Source: JAFDVN01 sp035758545 (lineage in GTDB: Bacteria > Acidobacteriota > Holophagae > Holophagales > Holophagaceae). Taken from it: a stretch of DNA of 64,000 nt. The translations under genes and the position numbers were made by a program. Within the stretch, counting starts at the first letter, position 1, and each line of letters starts with the position of its first letter. Below, piece after piece: positions 44,463 to 52,867 of this stretch. The notes below the pieces were generated by a model that saw nothing but the letters and a program-made list of their open reading frames with translations, was not told the origin of the DNA and made no database searches. The stretch is from the NCBI GenBank assembly GCA_035758545.1, contig DASTWQ010000073.1, forward strand, positions 13,260-77,259, given 5' to 3'.

Positions 44463-44489
44463 CCGGAATCGCCGGAATCGCCGGATACC
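44463..44489 (+). repeat. Three 9-bp repeats after glyS, inverted relative to those in glyQ
   Basis: Units CCGGAATCG, CCGGAATCG and CCGGATACC lie between glyS and guaA, just before a T6 run. They are the reverse complement class of the CCGGCGATT units in glyQ. Confidence 0.65.
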
Positions 44490-44508
44490 TTGGTTTTTTG
44501 AGGCCCCC

Positions 44509-46038
44509 ATGCACCATGAGCGCATCGCCATCCTGGACTACGGCAGCCAGTACACCCGGCTGATCACGCGGCGGCTGCGGGAGCTGGGCGCCTTCGGCCT
44601 GGTCTACGGCTCCGGCGCCACGGCGGCGGAGATCGCCGGGCCTGACCTGAAGGGCGTCATCCTCAGCGGCGGGCCCATGTCCGTGCTGGAGGACGGCGCG
44701 CCGGGGCTGGATCCGAAGATCCTGGAGCTGGGCGTGCCCATCCTCGGCGTCTGCTACGGACAGCAGCTCCTGGCCCGGGATCTGGGGGGCCAGATCCACC
44801 GCTCCAGCAGCCGGGAGTATGGCAAGTCGGAGATCACCGCCACGCCCGAGGATTCGCTCCTCTTCAGCGGGCTGCCCCACCAGCAGGTGGTCTGGATGAG
44901 CCACGGCGACCACGTGGAGGCCGCGCCCGCAGGCTTCAAGGTGACGGCGCGGACGCCGACGGTGCCCGTGGCGGCCATGGAGGATCCCTCCCGGGGCCTC
45001 TACGCCATCCAGTTCCACCCCGAGGTGACCCACACGGCCCAGGGCACGCCCCTGCTGCTGAACTTCCTCAAGGCCTGCGGCATGGCCCTTGACTGGAACG
45101 CAGGCAACTTCATCGAGGAGAAGGTGACCGCGATCCGCGAGCAGGTCGGGACCGGCAAGGTGGTGCTCGGCCTCAGCGGCGGCGTGGATTCCAGCGTGGC
45201 GGCCCTGCTGCTGCACAAGGCCATCGGCGACCAGCTCACCTGCGTCTTCGTGGACCACGGCCTGCTCCGCAAGGACGAGATGACGCAGGTCCAGACGATG
45301 TTCGCCCCCTTCGAGCTGAAGGTGAACTGGGTGGACGCCTCCGCCGAGTTCCTGGACGCCCTGAAGGACGTCACGGACCCGGAGCAGAAGCGCAAGATCA
45401 TCGGCGGGAAGTTCATCGAGGTCTTCGAGCGCGAGGCGAAGAAGGTCGACGCGGACTTCCTGGGCCAGGGCACCACCTACCCGGACGTCATCGAGTCCAG
45501 CGGCATCGGCGGCGCCATCCTCGTGAAGTCCCACCACAACGTGGGCGGACTGCCGGAGCGCATGAAGCTGAAGCTCGTGGAGCCCCTGCGGGAGCTGTTC
45601 AAGGACGAGGTCCGGGCCACGGGCCTGGCCCTCGGCCTGCCGGAGGAGATGAACCAGCGGCACCCCTTCCCGGGCCCCGGCCTCGCCGTGCGCCTGCCGG
45701 GCGCCATCACCCGCGAGCGGGTGACGGTGCTCCAGAACGCCGACGCCATCTTCATCCAGGAGCTGAAGCAGAGCGGCTGGTACGGGAAGACGAGCCAGGC
45801 CTTCGCGGTGCTGCTGCCGGTCCAGACCGTGGGCATCATGGGCGACGAGCGCACCTTCGAGTGGATGTGCGCCATCCGCGCCGTGACGAGCGAGGACTTC
45901 ATGACCGCGGACTGGGCGCGCCTGCCCCACGAGCTGCTGGACAAGATCGCCCAGCGCATCGTCCGCGAGGTGAAGGGCATCAACCGCGTCGTCTTCGACA
46001 TCACCTCGAAGCCCCCCGCGACCATCGAGTACGAATGA
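44509..46038 (+). CDS. guaA: GMP synthase (glutamine-hydrolysing)
   Basis: A 509-residue two-domain enzyme making GMP from XMP, ATP and glutamine. The class I amidotransferase domain (about 1-190) has ILDYGSQYTRLITRRLRE, the nucleophile cysteine in LGVCYGQQLLA, and FHPEV with the histidine. The ATP-pyrophosphatase domain has the P-loop LGLSGGVDSSVAALLL (about 218-233). The C-terminal dimerisation domain ends with DITSKPPATIEYE. It follows glyS by 59 bp containing repeats. The start has GAGG 6 nt upstream. Confidence 0.97.
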   Translation: MHHERIAILDYGSQYTRLITRRLRELGAFGLVYGSGATAAEIAGPDLKGVILSGGPMSVLEDGAPGLDPKILELGVPILGVCYGQQLLARDLGGQIHRSSSREYGKSEITATPEDSLLFSGLPHQQVVWMSHGDHVEAAPAGFKVTARTPTVPVAAMEDPSRGLYAIQFHPEVTHTAQGTPLLLNFLKACGMALDWNAGNFIEEKVTAIREQVGTGKVVLGLSGGVDSSVAALLLHKAIGDQLTCVFVDHGLLRKDEMTQVQTMFAPFELKVNWVDASAEFLDALKDVTDPEQKRKIIGGKFIEVFEREAKKVDADFLGQGTTYPDVIESSGIGGAILVKSHHNVGGLPERMKLKLVEPLRELFKDEVRATGLALGLPEEMNQRHPFPGPGLAVRLPGAITRERVTVLQNADAIFIQELKQSGWYGKTSQAFAVLLPVQTVGIMGDERTFEWMCAIRAVTSEDFMTADWARLPHELLDKIAQRIVREVKGINRVVFDITSKPPATIEYE

Positions 46039-46124
46039 GGTGCGAGGCGGCGAGGTGGTGAGGCCTGAAGGCACCACGATCATCCCGCCTCCGGACCTCG
46101 CCACCTCATGCCTCGGGACCTCAC
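46036..46124. repeat. Intergenic CCTCAC-rich inverted repeat, copy 2
   Basis: The gap after guaA reads TGAGGTGCGAGGCGGCGAGG on the left and CCTCGCCACCTCATGCCTCG on the right, with inverted symmetry. CCTCGCCACCTCA is shared with the element at 33614-33687. No gene is seen in it. Confidence 0.5.
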
Positions 46125-46571
46125 ATGGCCAAGCGACCTGAACCCGTCCGCAAGTCCGTCAAGGACGTCTTCGACGACCTCCTGGCGGGGCACCGGGAGG
46201 CCTCCTTCTCCGGGCCGGAATCGGCGCTGAAGTACCTGGACCGCACCTTCGGGAGCCAGGGCAGCCTGCCCAACGGCGTGAAGTGCCTGGCCTACAGCCT
46301 CATGGCCGAGGCCTGCGCCGAGCTCTCCCGCTGGGAGCGGGCCGCGGAGGCCGCGGACAAGGCCCTGGCCCTGCTGCCGGAGCTGGAGGCGGCCACGGGC
46401 CACGGCTACCGGGCCGCCCTGGAGGGCCTGGCGGCCTTCGAGCGGGGCATCCAGGCCCACTCGGAGCTGGGCCAGTTCGACCGGGCCCTGGCCATCTGCG
46501 ACCAGGCCGTGGCCCTGGGCCTCGGCGCCCACTACGAGGCCAAGCGGGACAGCCTGGACTGGGCGCGCTGA
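46125..46571 (+). CDS. Small helical (TPR-like) hypothetical protein
   Basis: A 148-residue soluble protein made of helix pairs, such as CLAYSLMAEACAELSRWERAAEAADKALALLPE and AHSELGQFDRALAICDQAVALG. The spacing of alanine, leucine and tyrosine is close to tetratricopeptide repeats. No enzymatic motif is present. The N-terminus (MAKRPEPVRKSVKDVFDDLLAG) is basic. The start follows an intergenic repeat and has a poor ribosome-binding site (GGGACCTCAC). It may mediate protein-protein contacts; the partner is unknown. Confidence 0.65.
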   Translation: MAKRPEPVRKSVKDVFDDLLAGHREASFSGPESALKYLDRTFGSQGSLPNGVKCLAYSLMAEACAELSRWERAAEAADKALALLPELEAATGHGYRAALEGLAAFERGIQAHSELGQFDRALAICDQAVALGLGAHYEAKRDSLDWAR

Positions 46572-46635
46572 GGCTCAAGCCGGGCCTGAGGTCGGACGAT
46601 AGGTACCCGGAAGGCCCCCCGGCCGGGCTTTGCCG

Positions 46636-46641
46636 TATCCT
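46636..46641 (+). promoter_or_regulatory. Candidate -10 hexamer TATCCT for the HD-GYP gene
   Basis: TATCCT lies 22 nt before the start at 46664, with GGAG close to the start codon. Confidence 0.35.
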
Positions 46642-46663
46642 GTCCCTCACCGCTGGAGCCTTC

Positions 46664-47758
46664 ATGGCCGTAGACATCCAGGTCGTGCCCGCCGCGACGA
46701 CCATCCTGGTGGTCGACGACCTGCCCGTGGTGCGCCTGAGCCTCCGCCACATCCTCCAGCACGAGGGCTTCCAGGTCCGGGAGGCCGCCAACGCCGAGGA
46801 GGCCCGGGCCCTTCTGGCCGAAGGCGGGATCCAGCTGGTGCTCAGCGACATCGAGATGCCCGGCGGGGACAGCGGCCTGGACCTGGTGAAGAGCCTGGAG
46901 GACCGCATCCCCCAGGTGGCCTTCGTCATGGTCACCGCCATGGACGACACCACCCTGGCCATCGACTGCATCCAGCACGGCGCCTTCGGCTACGTGGTGA
47001 AGCCCTTCCAGCCCCGGGAGATCGTGGTCCAGGTGAACAGCGCCCTGCGCCGTCGGCTCCTGGAGATCGACTTCCAGGACCGGGAGAAGGTGCTGGCCCG
47101 CAAGGTCCGGGAGCAGACCGAGGAGATCCGCGCCAGCCGGGAGGAGGTCTCCATCCGCCTGCTGTCCGCCTGCGAGTACCGGGACTTCGAGACCGGCGCC
47201 CACGTCCGCCGCATCGGCCTCTACGCCGCGGAGATGGGCCGCCTGCTGGGCTGGGACGACGACCAGGTGGACTGCATCCGCGCGGCGGCGCCCCTCCACG
47301 ACATCGGCAAGATCGGGGTGCCCGACGCGGTGCTGCTGAAGCCCGGGGACCTCACGCCCGAGGAGTGGATCGTCATGCGCCAGCACACCACCAAGGGCGC
47401 GGCGATCCTGAAGGGCTCCAACGTGTCCTTCATCCAGATGGGGGCCCGCATCGCCGCCTGCCACCACGAGAAGTGGGACGGCACCGGTTACCCCAACGGG
47501 CTCTCCGCCCACGAGATCCCCGTGGAAGCCCGCATCACCGCCATCGTGGACGTCTACGACGCCCTGGTGCACAAGCGCCACTACAAGGACCCCTGGCCCG
47601 AGGATCTCGCCATCGAGTTCATGCGCAAGCGCTCAGGGTCCCACCTGGATCCGGACCTCTTCTCGCTCTTCGAGGCCCACCTGGCAAGGTTCCGGGCCAT
47701 CCGGCTCGCCAACCCCGATGAGCGGGAGCCGGACTTCGCGGACGCCTGGAGCGGCTGA
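46664..47758 (+). CDS. Response regulator with HD-GYP phosphodiesterase output
   Basis: A 364-residue two-domain regulator. The receiver domain (about 14-130) has DDLPVVR acidic residues, the phospho-acceptor aspartate in LVLSDIEMPGGDSG, and the lysine in GYVVKPFQP. A linker helix leads to the HD-GYP domain with HVRRIGLYAAEMG, PLHDIGKIGVPD and CHHEKWDGTGYPNGL, all metal-binding residues present. It should hydrolyse cyclic di-GMP when activated by a histidine kinase. No kinase is adjacent in the same direction; two hybrid kinases lie 1.2 and 5 kb downstream on the other strand. It opposes the diguanylate cyclase at 10 kb in function. Confidence 0.93.
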   Translation: MAVDIQVVPAATTILVVDDLPVVRLSLRHILQHEGFQVREAANAEEARALLAEGGIQLVLSDIEMPGGDSGLDLVKSLEDRIPQVAFVMVTAMDDTTLAIDCIQHGAFGYVVKPFQPREIVVQVNSALRRRLLEIDFQDREKVLARKVREQTEEIRASREEVSIRLLSACEYRDFETGAHVRRIGLYAAEMGRLLGWDDDQVDCIRAAAPLHDIGKIGVPDAVLLKPGDLTPEEWIVMRQHTTKGAAILKGSNVSFIQMGARIAACHHEKWDGTGYPNGLSAHEIPVEARITAIVDVYDALVHKRHYKDPWPEDLAIEFMRKRSGSHLDPDLFSLFEAHLARFRAIRLANPDEREPDFADAWSG

Positions 47759-47794
47759 GGCGCTCGCGGGGCCCAGGGCGCCGCGGGGGGATGG

Positions 47795-47800
47795 TAGCCT
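47795..47800 (+). promoter_or_regulatory. Candidate -10 hexamer TAGCCT for the aldo/keto reductase gene
   Basis: TAGCCT lies 19 nt before the start at 47820 and is followed by a GGAGG ribosome-binding site. Confidence 0.35.
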
Positions 47801-47819
47801 TCGGATTCCGGAGGACGCC

Positions 47820-48905
47820 ATGGCCGCTTCGCTCGCCGACTACCGCACCCTGGGCCGTTCGGGCCTGCGGGTGAGCCCCCTCTGCCTGGGGACCATGACC
47901 TTCGGCCAGGACTGGGGCTGGGGCGCGGACGAGGCCGAGAGCGTCCGGATGCTGGACCGCTACGCGGAGCAGGGGGGCAATTTCCTGGACACCGCCAACA
48001 TCTACACCAAGGGCCACTCGGAGGTGATCCTCGGCGACTACCTGAGGGAGCGGGGCGGCCGGGACCGCTGGGTGATCGCCACCAAGTTCTGCGGCAACCT
48101 GCGCTCCGGGGACCCCAACGCCGGTGGAGCCTCCCGCAAGTCCATCCTCCAGAACCTCGACGAGAGCCTGCGGCGCCTGCGCACGGACTTCGTGGACCTC
48201 TACTGGATGCACTTCAACGACCCGCACACGCCCATGGACGAGACCATGCGGGCCCTGGATGACGCGGTGCGGGCCGGGAAGGTGCGCTACCTGGGCTTCT
48301 CGGACACGCCCGCCTGGCGGGTGACGGAGGCCCAGATGCTGGCGCGGCTCAAGGACTGGACGCCGCTCATCGCCCTGCAGATCGAATACTCCCTGATCGA
48401 GCGCACGGTCGAGCACGACCTGCTGCCCATGGCGACTGCCTTCGGTCTGGGGGTCACCCCCTGGTCGCCGCTGAAGGGCGGCCTGCTCTCGGGCAAGTAC
48501 GGCCGCAACCGCCATCCCGAGGGCGAGGGCCGGCACAAGCCCGACTCACGCTACCTGACGGAGGGCACCTATCGCATCCTGGACGCCCTGGAGGCGGTGG
48601 CGGCGGAGCAGGGCGCGGGCATGGCGGAGACGGCCCTGGCCTGGGTGATGGCGAAGCCCGGCGTGGCCTCGCCGATCCTCGGTGCCCGCACCCTGGCCCA
48701 GCTGGACGGCAACCTGAAGGCCCTCGCCCTCACCCTGACGCCCGCCCAGCTCGCGCGGCTGGACGAGGCCTCGGCGCCGGCGCCCATCTTCCCCCACGGC
48801 TTCCTGGTGAACACCAAGAACGTCATGCAGGGGGGCACGAGGGTGAACGGCCTCGCCTCGGAGGTCTGGCCCCTGGCGCCGAAGACCGACGCCGAGCGGT
48901 GGTGA
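47820..48905 (+). CDS. Aldo/keto reductase
   Basis: A 361-residue TIM-barrel oxidoreductase using NADPH or NADH. YRTLGRSGLRVSPLCLGTMTFG opens the barrel. The catalytic aspartate and tyrosine lie in FLDTANIYTKGHSEVILG, and the lysine in IATKFCG. The histidine is in DLYWMHFND. Cofactor-binding WSPLKGGLLSGKYG and GARTLAQLDGNL follow. It belongs to the broad YajO/Tas-like group; the substrate is unknown. The start at 47820 has GGAGG 5 nt upstream. It ends 10 nt from the stop of the convergent hybrid kinase gene. Confidence 0.93.
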   Translation: MAASLADYRTLGRSGLRVSPLCLGTMTFGQDWGWGADEAESVRMLDRYAEQGGNFLDTANIYTKGHSEVILGDYLRERGGRDRWVIATKFCGNLRSGDPNAGGASRKSILQNLDESLRRLRTDFVDLYWMHFNDPHTPMDETMRALDDAVRAGKVRYLGFSDTPAWRVTEAQMLARLKDWTPLIALQIEYSLIERTVEHDLLPMATAFGLGVTPWSPLKGGLLSGKYGRNRHPEGEGRHKPDSRYLTEGTYRILDALEAVAAEQGAGMAETALAWVMAKPGVASPILGARTLAQLDGNLKALALTLTPAQLARLDEASAPAPIFPHGFLVNTKNVMQGGTRVNGLASEVWPLAPKTDAERW

Positions 48906-48915
48906 GGAGGGCGGA

Positions 48916-51672
48916 TCAGGCGCCCAGGACCTCCCCCACGAGTCTGCGCAGGTCCGCCAGCCGGTAAGGCTTGGGCAGGAACCAGGTGTTCGGCTGCTTG
49001 AGGAGGTCGGGGGTGCGGCTGTTGGGATCGAAGCCGCTGCTGAGGATCACCGGGAGGTCCGGCCGGCTGGCGCGGATGTGGCCGAGGGCCTCGGCACCGT
49101 CCATCCTCGGCATGGAGAGGTCCAGGATCACCAGGCGCAGGTCGTCCCCCCGCCGGGCCACTTCGCTGAGGGCCTCGCGGCCGTCCGCGGCCTCCAGCAC
49201 CTCGAAGCCCATGCGGCGCAGCAGCGCCCCGGCGGTGAGGCGGATGTCGGACTCGTCGTCCACCAGGAGCACCAGGCCCTCGGCCCGCTCCAGGGCGTAG
49301 GGCCCGGTGGAGCTTCCGGCGGCCGCCAGCACCGGGCGGTCCGGCAGGGGGAAGCGGAGCGAGAAGGTAGTGCCTTCCCCGGGCTGGCTCGCCACGGCGG
49401 CCCGCCCGCCGTGGGCCTTCAGGATGCCCTGGAGCGTCGAGAGCCCCAGGCCCCGGCCGGTGGCCTTGGTGGTGAAGAAGGGATCGAAGATCCGGGCCTG
49501 GACCTCCGGGCTCATGCCGGCGCCGGTGTCGGAGACCTCCACCACGACCGAGCCTGCGCCGGAGGCGTTCTCGGAGGCCGGGGCCGCGTCCACGAAGCTG
49601 CGGAGGACGATGGTCCCCTCCTGCTCCCCGATGGCCTCGGCGGCGTTGGTGACGAGGTTGAGCAGAACCTGCTGGAGCTGCACGGGATCGCCCTCGATCA
49701 GGGGCAGCCCCTCCGCGAGCTCGAGCTTGAGCTGGATCTTCTTCGAGACCGAAGCGGACATGAGGGCCGTCAGCTCCCGCATGGCGGCGTTCAGGTCCAC
49801 GGGGCGGATCTCCACCTGCGCCTGGCCCGCGTAGGCGAGCATCTGCCGGGCCAGGTCCCCGGCCCGGCGCAGGGTCGCGGCCATGGCCTCGAAGAAGGGC
49901 TCGGCGGCGCCGGACTCCGGCAGGTTCATGCGGGCCAGCTCCAGGTTGCCGATGAGGGCGGTGAGCAGGTTGTTGAAGTCGTGGGCGACACCGCCGGCCA
50001 TGAGCCCCAGGCTCTCCAGCTTCTGGGCCTGGCGCAGGGCCAGCTCCGTCTTCATGCGCAGGGTGACGTCCATGAACCCGGCGAGGATCGCGTCCTTGCC
50101 CGCGTGGCTCACCAGGGCGGCGGAGACGAGGACCCGGCGCAGCCGGCCCTTCTGGGTGAGGATGTCCACCTCCACGCCGTCGGCGCGGCCCTTGGTGAGG
50201 ACCTCTTCCCGGAGCCGGGCCCGGTCCTCCTGGCGCACGTAGAAATCCGCGGTATGGAGCCCCGCCAGCCGGCCCTCGGGGATCTCGAAGAGGGCGTGGC
50301 TCGGCGCGTTGGCCTGCAGCAGGCTGCTGTCGGCCACGTCCACCAGCAGGAGCGGCACCGGGGCCATCTCGAAGAAGCGCTGGAACTCCAGCTCGGACCG
50401 CCTCAGCGCGTCCTCGGCGGCCCGCCGCTTGGAGAGGTCCCGGAACACGTCCAGGGTCAGGGGGCGCTTGGCGTCCAGGGCGATGGAGATGTCCGTCACC
50501 TCCACCGGGATCTGGCGGCCGTCGAGGGTGTTCAGGATCCGCTCCCTCAGCGCCGCGGTGTAGCGGTGGATGCCCGAGTTGGTCAGTTCCCCGCTGCTGG
50601 GCTCGCTGCGGTCCAGGAACTCCCGGATGGAGCGGCCCTCCAGCTCCCTCGCCGCCGCGGCGCCGAACAGCTCCAGTGCGGCGGGGTTGGCGTAGCGGAT
50701 GCGGGAACCCTCCCGAAGGAGGATGGCGTCCGGGAACTGCTCCACCAGGTGGCGGTAGCGCGATTCGCTCTCCAGGAGGGAGCCCTGGGTCCGGCGCTGG
50801 TCCTCCGCCGCGCAGGCCAGCACCATGATCGAGAGGGCCTCCGTGGCCAGGAAGAGCTGGATCCAGACCAGCATCAGGTCCGGCGTGAGGGACTGCACCG
50901 GAAGGGGCCCGTGCCCGTGAGTGCCCTCCATGAGCGCGGTGTAGGAGACGGCGAGCAGGGAGAGGGCAGCGCCCCAGGGCCCGGTGCGCAGGGCCGCGCC
51001 CACGAGGAGCGGGAAGGGCAGGAACATCATCAGGCCCACCACCCCGTCCGGGGCGCCCATATGCAGCCCCCAGCGGGTGACGGCCGTGGTCGCGGCCATC
51101 CAGAGCAGGGATTCGCCGACGCGGCGGGCCAGGAGGGTCCGCTCCGTGGGCCAGGCCAGGACCAGGGGAGGCAGGAAGAGGTGGCTGAGCAGCACCGAGC
51201 ACGACCACACCGCGCCGGTGAAGGGGGAGGGCAGCGGCACCGAGGCGAGGTGGGTGGCGAGGATGCCGAGGGGCCCCGCCAGCAGGCCATTCACCGTGCC
51301 GGCCAGGCCAAGGATGAGGGCGTCCGGGATCCGGCTCAGATCCATGGGCCGCCCCTTGAGGAGTGCCGTGGCCAGCCAGGCTCCGGCCAGGACCTCCAGG
51401 GGATCCGTCAGGGCGAAGGCCAGGGAGGGCCCGAGCGTCCAGCTCTGGGCCAGGTTCACGAAGAACGCGGCGACGGTGGCGGCGGCCAGGAAGAGGGGCC
51501 ACTGGCGCCGGGGGAAGCGGAGCAGCACCGCGAAGAGGAAGCCGCTGGGGAGCCAGATGGCTTCCATCAGGAAGGAGATCTTCAGGGCGGGCAGGGCGCT
51601 GAGGACGTCCAGGAACGCGTAGACCGCCGCCACGGCGGCGACCTTCAGGGCGAGGGAGCGGGCGGGCGTCAT
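48916..51672 (-). CDS. MASE1-PAS hybrid histidine kinase
   Basis: A 918-residue membrane sensor. Roughly residues 1-290 form a multi-helix MASE1 sensor (EAIWLPSGFLFAVLLRFPRRQWPLFLAAA). Two PAS-type domains follow at about 300-420 and 425-530. The HisKA domain has the phosphorylated histidine in GLMAGGVAHDFNNLLTALIGN. The ATPase domain has NLVTNAAEAIG, DTGAGM and GRGLGLST. A C-terminal receiver (about 795-918) has LVILDLSMPRMDG and PKPY. The start at 51672 has GGAGGG upstream. It is followed on the same strand by no output gene, so the phosphotransfer partner is unknown. Confidence 0.92.
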   Translation of the reverse strand: MTPARSLALKVAAVAAVYAFLDVLSALPALKISFLMEAIWLPSGFLFAVLLRFPRRQWPLFLAAATVAAFFVNLAQSWTLGPSLAFALTDPLEVLAGAWLATALLKGRPMDLSRIPDALILGLAGTVNGLLAGPLGILATHLASVPLPSPFTGAVWSCSVLLSHLFLPPLVLAWPTERTLLARRVGESLLWMAATTAVTRWGLHMGAPDGVVGLMMFLPFPLLVGAALRTGPWGAALSLLAVSYTALMEGTHGHGPLPVQSLTPDLMLVWIQLFLATEALSIMVLACAAEDQRRTQGSLLESESRYRHLVEQFPDAILLREGSRIRYANPAALELFGAAAARELEGRSIREFLDRSEPSSGELTNSGIHRYTAALRERILNTLDGRQIPVEVTDISIALDAKRPLTLDVFRDLSKRRAAEDALRRSELEFQRFFEMAPVPLLLVDVADSSLLQANAPSHALFEIPEGRLAGLHTADFYVRQEDRARLREEVLTKGRADGVEVDILTQKGRLRRVLVSAALVSHAGKDAILAGFMDVTLRMKTELALRQAQKLESLGLMAGGVAHDFNNLLTALIGNLELARMNLPESGAAEPFFEAMAATLRRAGDLARQMLAYAGQAQVEIRPVDLNAAMRELTALMSASVSKKIQLKLELAEGLPLIEGDPVQLQQVLLNLVTNAAEAIGEQEGTIVLRSFVDAAPASENASGAGSVVVEVSDTGAGMSPEVQARIFDPFFTTKATGRGLGLSTLQGILKAHGGRAAVASQPGEGTTFSLRFPLPDRPVLAAAGSSTGPYALERAEGLVLLVDDESDIRLTAGALLRRMGFEVLEAADGREALSEVARRGDDLRLVILDLSMPRMDGAEALGHIRASRPDLPVILSSGFDPNSRTPDLLKQPNTWFLPKPYRLADLRRLVGEVLGA

Positions 51673-51691
51673 GGGTTGGCGTCCCTCCACC

Positions 51692-52858
51692 TTAACGAGC
51701 CACCAGGGCCCGGGACAGGCCCTCCAGGCCCCGGGCGAAGGTCTCCGGGGGCGGGAGCAGGCTTATCACCAGGAACCCCTCCGTCGGCAGGTCGAAGAAA
51801 TGGCCCGGATGGACCAGCACGCCCTCCTGCTCCAGCAGCCTCAGCGCGAAGGTCTCGTCGGAGTCCACGGCCGGGCGCCGGAGCAGGACCGACCAGCCGC
51901 CGCCCACCGGGAGCCGGGAGCAGGCGGGGGTCGCCTCCAGCCAGGCGTCCAGGGCCGCGAGGTTCGCCGCGCACCGCGCCAGGGCCTGGGAGCGCAGGCC
52001 CGGCGCCTGGGCCAGGATCGCCGGGGCGGCGGCCTGGGCGGAGGCGCTCACACTGAGGTACTGGTCCGCCGCGAACTCCAGGGCCTCCAGCCAGCGGGCC
52101 GCCTCAGGACCCCGGGCGGCGATCCAGCCGAGCTTCACCTGGGGCAGCAGCGCGGCCTTGCTGAGCCCCGAGAGGACGAAGACGGGGCAGGGCGGATCCC
52201 GGTCCTCGAGGGCCGTGGGCAGGTGGCCGGGCTCGGGCTCCAGGGGGAAGCCGGCGAAGACCTCGTCCACGATCAGGACCAGCCCCCGCCGGGCGCAGAG
52301 CCCCGTCAGCTCCCGCCATTCGGCCCGGGAGAGGTACTGCCCGGTGGGATTGTTCGGGGAGACGACGCAGACCGCCCGGGTGCGCGGCCCGCAGGCCGCC
52401 TCCAGGGCCACCAGGTCCAGGTGCCACCGCTCGTGGCGCCAGGCGGGCACGGAGACGGCCCGCAGGCCCTCCAGGCGCGCCAGCCATTCGAAGAGCGGAT
52501 AGCTGGGGCTCGGCACCAGCACCTCGTCGCCGGGATCCCCGAGCACCTTGAAGAGGAGCGCATAGGCCTCCGAGGTGGAGGCGGTGAGGAGCAAGTCCTC
52601 CGGCGCAAGCCCGTGGCCCTCGTGGGCCGCGATGGCCTCCCGCGCCGTCAGGGAGCCCCTCGGGTCCGGAGCGTAGGCCAGGACGCCGGCCGCGCCCAGG
52701 GCCTCCCGGATCGCGTCGCCGGGGTAGTCGAAGGCGCAGGCCGTGGGGTTGGAGGCCGTGAGGTCGAGGAGGAGCCGCCCGGCGCCCCGCAGCTCCGCCA
52801 GCCTTGCGCTGAGCGCGTTGGGGACGGAGAGGCCGGGCAGGCGCGAGGAGAGGCGCAT
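51692..52858 (-). CDS. Aminotransferase class I/II
   Basis: A 388-residue fold-type I PLP enzyme. LLDLTASNPTACAFDYP begins the fold. STSEAYALLFKVLGDPGDEVLVPSPSYPLFEWL, VVSPNNPTGQYLSRAEW and VDEVFAGFPLE (cofactor aspartate) follow. LSGLSKAALLPQVKLGWI contains the PLP lysine in SGLSK. The closing GHFFDLPTEGFLVISLLPP carries the substrate-binding region, where the usual arginine is replaced. Substrate is uncertain; alanine/aspartate-type aminotransferases are the nearest. It sits between two hybrid kinases on the same strand; 19 nt separate it from the kinase downstream. Confidence 0.88.
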   Translation of the reverse strand: MRLSSRLPGLSVPNALSARLAELRGAGRLLLDLTASNPTACAFDYPGDAIREALGAAGVLAYAPDPRGSLTAREAIAAHEGHGLAPEDLLLTASTSEAYALLFKVLGDPGDEVLVPSPSYPLFEWLARLEGLRAVSVPAWRHERWHLDLVALEAACGPRTRAVCVVSPNNPTGQYLSRAEWRELTGLCARRGLVLIVDEVFAGFPLEPEPGHLPTALEDRDPPCPVFVLSGLSKAALLPQVKLGWIAARGPEAARWLEALEFAADQYLSVSASAQAAAPAILAQAPGLRSQALARCAANLAALDAWLEATPACSRLPVGGGWSVLLRRPAVDSDETFALRLLEQEGVLVHPGHFFDLPTEGFLVISLLPPPETFARGLEGLSRALVAR

Positions 52859-52867
52859 CGGACCAGC

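Noticed and set aside
44440..44505. Intrinsic terminator between glyS and guaA
   Set aside because: A T6 run follows the 9-bp repeats, but no stable hairpin directly precedes it, and guaA could be read from glyS.
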